Part shown: positions 7,493-12,543 of the stretch, piece by piece | Position numbering within the stretch: the stretch's first letter is position 1 | How the letters are laid out: each line of letters begins with the position of its first letter | DNA from: Pseudomonadota bacterium | Lineage (GTDB): Bacteria > Pseudomonadota > Alphaproteobacteria > Rhizobiales > Tepidamorphaceae | Reading direction: 5' to 3' | DNA: 12,543 nt | NCBI GenBank assembly: GCA_023435545.1 | Contig: JAEYRQ010000464.1 | Span: forward strand, 1-12,543 | Program-made: the position numbers and the translations under genes | The notes under the pieces: model-generated | What the model was told of the DNA's origin: nothing | The model's database searches: none | Seen by the model: only the letters and a program-made list of their open reading frames with translations

Positions 7493-9235
7493 ATGCGGTC
7501 GATCATCGGGTTGTGCCTCGCGGGCGCGGGCATCGCGCTGCTTCCTGCCTCCTCCCTCGCCCAGACGACGCTTCGCTCCCTCGTCGAACCGATCGGACAG
7601 TCATACGTCCAGAGCGGAACCACGGTCGGCGTCGGGATCGCCGTGATCAACGGAACGGCGCCGACGCGGTTCTTCGGATACGGCTGGGGCGTCGCGCCGA
7701 CATCCACCACTCCGGGCCGGCGGTTCCGGCCGGACGGACTGTTCCAGATCGGCTCCGTCACCAAGGTCTTCACCACCAACCTGCTCGGCCAGGCGGTGCA
7801 TTCCGGGACCGTGTCGCTGTCCGATCCGTTGTCGGGCTACTCGGCGCAACTCGGCAGCCTCAAACCGCTGACGGGCCAGATCACCCTGCAGCAGCTCGCC
7901 GACTTCACCGGCGGCGTCGCGGACTATGCCCCCCTGTGCGGCCAGAGCAGCGTCCCGGGCTGCCTGCCAAACCCGCGCCCGCCGATCAACCAGTATACCG
8001 CCGCCGACTACGCCACCTACTTCGCGGGCATGGCGCCGAAGGACTTCAGCAAGAATCCGCCGGTCAGGGCGAGTTCGCTGCCGGCGCCATACTATTATTC
8101 GGATTTCGGGGTCGGCATGCTCGGCCTGCTGCTCGCCTCTCGCGATGCGCCGTTGTCGAACACCGACCTGCGAGGCTGGTATCGGCTGGTGCGCCAGCGG
8201 ATCATGGCGCCGCTTGGAATGCGCGACACGTTCCTGCGGGTTCCCTCCGCGCAGGCGGGCCGCATGGTGTCGGGATACGTCCCGGCCATCGCCCGCGCAT
8301 CAGTCGCCAACGGATCGGTCTCCGCCATCGGGATGACCAGCACCGGCGGCCTCTATGCCTCGGCTCCCGGCGTCCGCATTCTCGGAGGCGGCGGCCAGGG
8401 TGCTGCCGCGTCAGCGGTGATGTCGGGGCCGCATGTGTCGGCGATCCAGGTGACCGCGGGCGGCAGCGGATACATCGCACCGGCACAGGTTATCTTCAGC
8501 GACGGTGGCTCCTCCACCGAGGCCGAAGCCGAAGCCGTGGTCCGCAACGGACGGGTCGTGGCAATCGTCGTACGGAATGGCGGCGCAGGCTACCAGCAGG
8601 TCCCGAAGGTGACGATCACCGGTGGCCGAACGACGTCGGGCCGCGACGCGACGGCGGTGGCGCACCTGGTGAACGGACAGATCGGCTATCTGACCGTCGT
8701 CGACGGCGGGGCAGGCTATGTTCCCCCTTTGAGAGTCGCGATCCAGCCCGGCGGGACCATGTTCAACCAGATCCCGATCTGGGCGCCGGCCGGTGCCCTG
8801 ACGACCAGCCTCAGGGATCTGTCGAGGTTCGCGCGGGCCGCCCTCCTCCTGCGCGGCAACGGCAACCGACTGCCGGCTGTTCTCGCCGATGGGTTTGCCA
8901 TCGCCGAGACAGCCTATGCCTGCATCGGGCCCGATCCGGACCTCTCGGCCTGCCCTGCCGGCGCGATGAGGTCCGGCCTGTCCTGGGCGGTGCAGCCAGC
9001 CGATACATCCAACAATATCCCGTCGGTCGTCGCGAAGGATGGCGGGCTGCCCGGCTACTCCACCTACGTCGCGCTGATGCCGGAGGCGGAGCTTGCCGTG
9101 GTCGTGATGGCGAATTCGGTCTCGATCGGCCTGCCGCCGTCGCTGACCAAGACGGCCCCCGCCGCCCATATCGCGAACAATGTTCTCTATGCGCTGTTCG
9201 CAGCCTGCCAATCAGCCGCCAGCTGTCCCCGGTAA
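7493..9235 (+). CDS. Secreted serine hydrolase (beta-lactamase/class C PBP fold) with an internal Gly-rich repeat insertion
   Basis: A 580-residue protein. Residues 1-24 form a Sec signal peptide (basic start, hydrophobic core, ASSLAQ cleavage region), so it should act in the periplasm or outside. The body matches the beta-lactamase-related family (Pfam Beta-lactamase): S88-V-T-K91 is the SxxK nucleophile motif in FQIGSVTK, Y202-S-D204 stands for the YxN motif, and K515-D-G517 in AKDGGLPGY is the K/H-x-G motif. A segment at about 294-421, absent from ordinary members, carries three GGxGY repeats and splits the fold before the usual GAL-TTSLRDLSRF helix. The mature protein has six Cys in three close pairs (149/157, 477/487, 572/578), suggesting disulfides. 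The ATG at 7493 is chosen for the signal peptide; the ribosome binding site is weak. Substrate is unknown; an esterase or D-Ala peptidase role is possible and it should not be called a resistance gene. Confidence 0.88.
   Translation: MRSIIGLCLAGAGIALLPASSLAQTTLRSLVEPIGQSYVQSGTTVGVGIAVINGTAPTRFFGYGWGVAPTSTTPGRRFRPDGLFQIGSVTKVFTTNLLGQAVHSGTVSLSDPLSGYSAQLGSLKPLTGQITLQQLADFTGGVADYAPLCGQSSVPGCLPNPRPPINQYTAADYATYFAGMAPKDFSKNPPVRASSLPAPYYYSDFGVGMLGLLLASRDAPLSNTDLRGWYRLVRQRIMAPLGMRDTFLRVPSAQAGRMVSGYVPAIARASVANGSVSAIGMTSTGGLYASAPGVRILGGGGQGAAASAVMSGPHVSAIQVTAGGSGYIAPAQVIFSDGGSSTEAEAEAVVRNGRVVAIVVRNGGAGYQQVPKVTITGGRTTSGRDATAVAHLVNGQIGYLTVVDGGAGYVPPLRVAIQPGGTMFNQIPIWAPAGALTTSLRDLSRFARAALLLRGNGNRLPAVLADGFAIAETAYACIGPDPDLSACPAGAMRSGLSWAVQPADTSNNIPSVVAKDGGLPGYSTYVALMPEAELAVVVMANSVSIGLPPSLTKTAPAAHIANNVLYALFAACQSAASCPR
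8372..8755 (+). repeat. Three and a bit GGxGY protein repeats inside the hydrolase
   Basis: Units of about 39-42 codons: 8372-8488 (residues 294-332), 8489-8608 (333-372), 8609-8734 (373-414) and a partial fourth, 8735-8755. Each unit has a V-x-I strand with Gly, an Ala-alternating strand (such as GAAASAV, EAEAEAV, DATAVA), a turn (NG in two units, SG in the first), a short strand, then GGSGY or GGAGY. Similar Gly-Tyr beta repeats are known to me from phage tail and bacterial surface proteins. The units differ at DNA level, so this is an old rather than recent expansion. Confidence 0.8.
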
Positions 9236-9294
9236 GATCGTCTGCCGCATAGTCCGGTCCGACGGGCAACGCGCCCGCCGGCAATCGAAGGTCT

Positions 9295-9323
9295 TTGCCT
9301 TCGCGTCGCCGGATGACTAGATA
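9295..9323 (+). promoter_or_regulatory. Candidate leaderless promoter of trmFO
   Basis: TTGCCT (9295-9300), 17 bp, then TAGATA (9318-9323). The -10 element agrees with the alphaproteobacterial form TANAW. It ends 6 bp before the trmFO ATG at 9330, which would place the transcript start on or next to the start codon. No Shine-Dalgarno precedes the ATG, which fits a leaderless mRNA. This is inference from spacing and weak consensus. Confidence 0.35.
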
Positions 9324-9329
9324 GCGCCC

Positions 9330-10733
9330 ATGTCGAACACCCCCCCTATTCACGTCGTCGGCGCCGGCCTCGCTGGCTCGGAGGCGGCCTGGCAGGTCGC
9401 CGAGGCTGGCGTTCCGGTCGTCCTGCACGAGATGCGGCCCGTCCGCATGACCGAAGCCCATGTTACCGAGGGCTGCGCGGAGCTGGTGTGCTCGAACTCC
9501 TTCCGCTCGGACGACGCCGAGACGAATGCGGTCGGCCTGCTGCATGCCGAGATGCGCCGCTGCGGCTCGCTGATCATGGCCAGCGGAGACCGCAACCAGG
9601 TGCCCGCCGGGGGCGCGCTCGCCGTCGATCGCGTCGGCTTCTCGGATGCCGTCACCGCGGCACTCGCGGCGCATCCCCTCATCGAGATCCGCCGCGAGGA
9701 GGTCGCGGGGCTGCCGCCGGAGGACTGGGACAGTGTCATCGTCGCGACCGGCCCCCTCACCTCGCCGGCGCTGGCCCAGGCGATCCGCGCGACGACAGGC
9801 GAGGACTCGCTCGCCTTCTTCGATGCGATCGCGCCGATCGTCTACAAGGAGACGATCGACTTCTCCAAGGCCTGGTTCCAGTCACGCTACGACAAGGCCG
9901 GCCCCGGCGGAACCGGCGCCGACTACATCAACTGCCCGATGGACCGCGACCAGTACGAGTCCTTTGTCGATGCGTTGCTCGCCGCCGAGACCACGGAGTT
10001 CCGCGACTGGGAGAAGGATACGCTCTACTTCGACGGCTGCCTGCCGATCGAGGTGATGGCCGCCCGCGGGCGCGAGACGCTGCGGCACGGACCGATGAAA
10101 CCGGTGGGCCTTACCAATCAGCATGCGCCGGATATCAAGCCCTATGCGATCGTCCAGCTTCGCCAGGACAATGCTCTCGGCACGCTCTACAACATGGTCG
10201 GCTTCCAGACGAAGCTGAAATACGGCGCGCAGGCCGGCATATTCCGGATGATCCCGGGACTGGAGAAGGCCGAATTCGCCCGCCTCGGCGGCCTGCACCG
10301 CAACACCTTTCTGAACAGTCCGAAGCTGCTGGACGGCACCCTGCGGCTCAAGGCGATGCCGCGGCTGCGCTTCGCCGGACAGGTCACCGGCGTCGAAGGC
10401 TACGTGGAGTCTGCCGCGATCGGCCTCCTGGCCGGGCGCTTCGCCGCCGCCGAGCGCCTTGGCCGCGCACCCGATCTCCCGCCCCCCACGACCGCGCTCG
10501 GTGCGTTGGTCGGGCACATCACCGGGGGGCATCTCGCCGAGGATGGTGCGGCACGCAGCTTCCAGCCGATGAATGTCAATTTCGGCCTGTTCCCGCCCGT
10601 CGAGATCGAGCGCACACCCGGTATCAGGCTTCGCGGCAAGGACAAGGCGATGGCCCGCAGGCGAGCGCTGACCTCGCGCGCACTGGCCGATCTGGATCGA
10701 TGGCTGGACGGACCGGCGCTCGCGGCCGAATAA
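9330..10733 (+). CDS. trmFO: Methylenetetrahydrofolate-tRNA (uracil-54-C5)-methyltransferase (FADH2-oxidising)
   Basis: Folate- and FAD-dependent enzyme that makes ribothymidine at position 54 of tRNA. The 467-residue protein starts with the FAD-binding Rossmann motif [13 protein letters not shown] (9-21), followed by HEMRP and [12 protein letters not shown]54 probably corresponds to Cys53 of the B. subtilis enzyme and C237 in YFDGCLPIE to its catalytic Cys226 (assigned from memory of that protein). [14 protein letters not shown] and GHITGG near the C-terminus are also typical. Length is normal. The start at 9330 gives the standard N-terminus; there is no ribosome binding site, and a promoter-like element sits just before the ATG. 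It is convergent with the NDUFAF6-like gene (39-bp gap). The name 'gid' is an older synonym. Confidence 0.97.
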   Translation: MSNTPPIHVVGAGLAGSEAAWQVAEAGVPVVLHEMRPVRMTEAHVTEGCAELVCSNSFRSDDAETNAVGLLHAEMRRCGSLIMASGDRNQVPAGGALAVDRVGFSDAVTAALAAHPLIEIRREEVAGLPPEDWDSVIVATGPLTSPALAQAIRATTGEDSLAFFDAIAPIVYKETIDFSKAWFQSRYDKAGPGGTGADYINCPMDRDQYESFVDALLAAETTEFRDWEKDTLYFDGCLPIEVMAARGRETLRHGPMKPVGLTNQHAPDIKPYAIVQLRQDNALGTLYNMVGFQTKLKYGAQAGIFRMIPGLEKAEFARLGGLHRNTFLNSPKLLDGTLRLKAMPRLRFAGQVTGVEGYVESAAIGLLAGRFAAAERLGRAPDLPPPTTALGALVGHITGGHLAEDGAARSFQPMNVNFGLFPPVEIERTPGIRLRGKDKAMARRRALTSRALADLDRWLDGPALAAE

Positions 10734-10736
10734 CTC

Positions 10737-10754
10737 CCCGCACCAATCAGCGGG
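10737..10754. terminator. Small hairpin between trmFO and the NDUFAF6-like gene
   Basis: CCCGC (10737-10741) pairs with GCGGG (10750-10754) over an 8-nt loop, followed on the plus strand by TCTTG. It is the only stem found in the 39-bp convergent gap. The stem is short and the T tract poor, so termination is uncertain. Confidence 0.25.
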
Positions 10755-10772
10755 TCTTGCCGAGGGGCGGGA

Positions 10773-11642
10773 TCAGCAGCGGTGCGCGTGTCGGGCGGCC
10801 CGCCAGAGCACAAGCTGGCGGCGCCACTGCGGCACCACGCACTGGGCAGCGAACGGATGGTAGTCCGGGCGGTCCATTCGCTCCAGATAGGGCTTCACCA
10901 GCGAGATCGGCAGCAGCGCCGCCATGGCGTCCTTGCGGATATCGGGAATGCAGCCGCCGGCATCGCACAGGTGGGACCAGGCAATCGTGCGCAATTCGGC
11001 AAGCGCCGCGAGAAGCTCCGGAGTCGCGCGGCCTCCGAGGACCGCGGCCGCATCCGCCCCGTGCCTCGCCAGGACGTCCTGTGGCAAGAAGACCTGGCCT
11101 CTCGACGCGTGGAACGGCAACGCCCGCATCAGCCCGGTGAGAGCATAGGCAACGCCCCCCTGCTGCGCCATCGAGGCGGCCGGCAGGCAGTCGCCCGCCC
11201 CAAGGACACGGACGCCGAGCCGCATCAGAACCGATGCAGTGGCACGGCAATAGGTCTCGAGATCGGCCAGGCTCGGCATCGGGTCGTCGTAGAGGTCGAA
11301 CGTCCGCGCCTCGACCAGTTCCAGGAGAGGATCGAGCGGCAGGTCGAACCGGTCGATCGTCTCGATGACGGCCGCGGCAACCGGATGACGACCGACCTCC
11401 CCGTGGCCGCAGCCGGCAATCGCGTCGCGCCACCACTGCAGCCGCATCTCGCCGGGAAGCGGATCGCTGACCAGGTCCCGCACCCGTGCGACCTCGATGT
11501 TGAATGCGTAGAGCGCCTGCAGCGCGGGACGCCGGTCGGCCGGTGCGAACAGCGTCGTGAGATATCTGTCCTTGTCCCCCCGCCGGACCAGATCCTCGCA
11601 AACCTCGAAATTCGTCTCGAGTGCTGCCAATCCGTCCCTCAC
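10773..11642 (-). CDS. Phytoene/squalene synthase-like protein, NDUFAF6 type (probable complex I assembly factor relative)
   Basis: A 289-residue all-helical isoprenoid-synthase-fold protein. Stretches such as ALYAFNIEVARVRDLVSD (44-60), MRLQWWRDAI (66-75), YCRATASVLMRLGV (131-144) and LPFHASRGQVFLPQDV (175-190) resemble human NDUFAF6 closely, as I recall that sequence. True phytoene synthases carry two Asp-rich magnesium sites. Here the first (DDxxD) reads A52-R-V-R-D56 and the second (RDxxED) reads R173-A-L-P-F-H, so prenyl transfer is unlikely. In mitochondria NDUFAF6 is needed for complex I assembly; a like role in this bacterium is inference. The start is GTG at 11642, overlapping the upstream TGA by four bases (GTGA), so translation is coupled to the Mth938-domain gene. 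Automatic annotation may wrongly suggest carotenoid or hopanoid synthesis. Confidence 0.88.
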   Translation of the reverse strand: MRDGLAALETNFEVCEDLVRRGDKDRYLTTLFAPADRRPALQALYAFNIEVARVRDLVSDPLPGEMRLQWWRDAIAGCGHGEVGRHPVAAAVIETIDRFDLPLDPLLELVEARTFDLYDDPMPSLADLETYCRATASVLMRLGVRVLGAGDCLPAASMAQQGGVAYALTGLMRALPFHASRGQVFLPQDVLARHGADAAAVLGGRATPELLAALAELRTIAWSHLCDAGGCIPDIRKDAMAALLPISLVKPYLERMDRPDYHPFAAQCVVPQWRRQLVLWRAARHAHRC

Positions 11643-12016
11643 TCGACCGCGACCAGCGCCGCGCCCAGCGACCGCTTCTCTGCCAGCAGAACGTTATAGG
11701 TCCTGACCGCAGCGCCGGTGCCCATAACTTCGAGCCCGATGCCACGGTCGGCGAAAGCCTCACGCACACCGCGTGGAACGGCGGCGATTTCGGCACCCGT
11801 ACCGAGCAAGAGAAGCTCCGGCGGCGCGTCCGCCTCCAGTACCCGGCGAAGACTGGCCACGTCGACCTCGGAGGCCTGCGCGACCCGCCAGCCGTGGATG
11901 CCGTCCGGCGCAATCAGGATGGAACCGCGATGCGACATGCCCGCGAACCGGAATCCGCCGTTTCCATAGGCTTCAATGGGCGCGAGGCCCGGATAATGCG
12001 CGTCACGCATCCGCAT
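11639..12016 (-). CDS. Mth938-like domain protein (DUF498; NDUFAF3-like)
   Basis: A 125-residue single-domain protein. Typical family features are FRFAGMSHRGSILIAPDGIHGW (about 22-43; shown here as the conserved block), a central helix, LLLGTGAEI (69-77) and GLEVMGTGAAVRTYNVLL near the end. The family has no proven catalytic reaction; its mitochondrial member NDUFAF3 is a complex I assembly factor. It is the middle gene of a minus-strand operon: 52 bp after secF and overlapping the next gene by four bases. ATG at 12016 is taken as start, with a second ATG two codons later (12010); neither has a clear ribosome binding site. The link between this gene, the NDUFAF6-like gene and Sec genes in alphaproteobacteria is known to me from the complex I literature. 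Confidence 0.88.
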   Translation of the reverse strand: MRMRDAHYPGLAPIEAYGNGGFRFAGMSHRGSILIAPDGIHGWRVAQASEVDVASLRRVLEADAPPELLLLGTGAEIAAVPRGVREAFADRGIGLEVMGTGAAVRTYNVLLAEKRSLGAALVAVE

Positions 12017-12068
12017 GAGCCGATCGGGGCGACCGCGCCGCCCCGTCCCACGATCCGAATCCAGTTGG

Positions 12069-12543
12069 TCAGCTGCTGCCCTGCGCGGCCGCTGCCGCGG
12101 CGTCGCCCCCGGAACTGCGCAGCCCGAGGTACGGCAGGATCGGCGCCGCCACGTAGATGGAGGAATACGTCCCCACCAGGACGCCCCAGATCATGGCGAA
12201 TACGAAGCTGCGGATTACCTCGCCACCAAACACATAGAGCGCCAGGAGCGCCAGCAAAGTGGTCAGCGACGTCATGATCGTGCGCGACAGCGTCTGGTTG
12301 ATGCTGAGGTCGAGCAGGTCCGGGATCGCCATCTTCTTGTACCGGCGCGTGTTCTCGCGGATCCGGTCGTAGACGACGACGGTGTCGTTCAGCTAGTAGC
12401 CGACGATCGTGAGGATCGCAGCGATGCTCGACAGGTTGAAGTCGAGTTGCAGCACGGCGAACAGGCCGATGGTCAGCACCACGTCGTGGATCGTCGCAAT
12501 GACGGCGCCGACGGCGTACTGCCATTCGAAGCGGAACCAGATG
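12069..12543 (-). pseudogene. secF: Protein translocase subunit SecF, C-terminal part, interrupted by an in-frame TAG
   Basis: The window ends inside the gene. Translating leftwards from 12542 gives [20 protein letters not shown], further membrane residues and ILTIVGY, then TAG (codon 12393-12395), then [20 protein letters not shown] and, from M at 12332, the normal SecF C-terminus with three membrane segments and an Ala-rich tail (stop at 12069-12071). SecF normally reads GYSLNDT here, so a Ser codon TCG has become TAG by one base; the frame is otherwise intact on both sides. SecF with SecD uses the proton motive force to finish protein export. TAG ends uvrA in this window, so recoding as Ser is unlikely. 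The change is either a sequence error, a real nonsense mutation, or a suppressed stop. secD should lie beyond the right edge. Confidence 0.85.

Noticed and set aside
7493..9235. Calling the serine hydrolase an antibiotic-resistance beta-lactamase
   Set aside because: The YxN motif is YSD, the K-T-G motif is KDG, and the domain carries a large insertion. The wider family covers esterases, peptidases and others, so resistance is not supported.
7513..9252. Second plus-strand open frame of about 579 codons overlapping the serine hydrolase
   Set aside because: It is Arg- and Pro-rich, without a recognisable domain, while the other frame has a signal peptide and catalytic motifs.
9286..9303. CGAAGG/CCTTCG stem upstream of trmFO as a riboswitch or terminator
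   Set aside because: The stem is only 6 bp, has no T tract and no surrounding conserved structure that I recognise, and it would overlap the candidate -35 element.
9488..11140. Plus-strand open frame running through trmFO into the NDUFAF6-like gene
   Set aside because: It is a frame shadow: it crosses two real convergent genes and its translation is Arg/Pro/Ala low complexity.
10747..11913. Minus-strand open frame of about 388 codons over the NDUFAF6-like and Mth938-domain genes
   Set aside because: It is a different frame of two conserved genes on the same strand; those two have family matches, coupled start/stop overlap and sensible starts.
12069..12332. An independent 87-residue membrane protein starting at ATG 12332
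   Set aside because: Upstream codons continue SecF homology in the same frame across the TAG, so this is the C-terminal piece of secF, not a separate gene.
12393..12395. Genome-wide recoding of TAG as an amino acid
   Set aside because: uvrA ends with TAG at its expected C-terminus, and all other genes use ordinary codons, so a single-base error or mutation is simpler.

Overview
The window is chromosomal DNA of a GC-rich alphaproteobacterium, most likely Hyphomicrobiales (Rhizobiales) or a close relative. Three things point there: the protein sequences (rhizobial-type LipA, UvrA, SecF, TrmFO), the cluster secF / Mth938-domain gene / NDUFAF6-like gene / trmFO, and a LexA box of the alphaproteobacterial form GTTC-N7-GTTC. 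It carries ten protein genes, two of them cut by the window edges. No RNA gene, insertion sequence, prophage or CRISPR array was seen.

Layout. Left block (1-2220): the 3' end of a cinA-like gene (+) converges on a minus-strand run of ssb, lipA and a ratA/COQ10-like gene. Divergent control region (2221-2597): it separates ssb from uvrA and holds a perfect LexA/SOS box and a DnaA-box-like 9-mer, so the two DNA repair and replication genes probably share SOS control. uvrA fills 2598-5474. Accessory block (5475-9329): a membrane DoxD-DoxA fusion (thiosulfate:quinone oxidoreductase type), a DJ-1/PfpI protein on the opposite strand, and a secreted serine beta-lactamase-fold hydrolase with a Gly-rich repeat block inserted in its catalytic domain. 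Right block (9330-12543): trmFO (+) converges on the minus-strand operon secF, Mth938-domain gene, NDUFAF6-like gene.

How the genes fit together. Most products are housekeeping: lipoate synthesis, quinone-related lipid binding, nucleotide excision repair, single-strand DNA binding, folate-dependent tRNA methylation and Sec secretion. The last two genes of the secF operon look like bacterial relatives of two mitochondrial complex I assembly factors (NDUFAF3 and NDUFAF6).

Most worth a second look: (1) the repeat block inside the serine hydrolase; (2) an in-frame TAG in secF exactly where SecF normally has Ser in its GYSLNDT motif; (3) the SOS box between ssb and uvrA; (4) the phytoene-synthase-like protein that has lost both aspartate-rich motifs and sits in an operon with secF. 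I did not find a clearly new multi-gene system. The repeat-bearing hydrolase is the best candidate for something poorly described.
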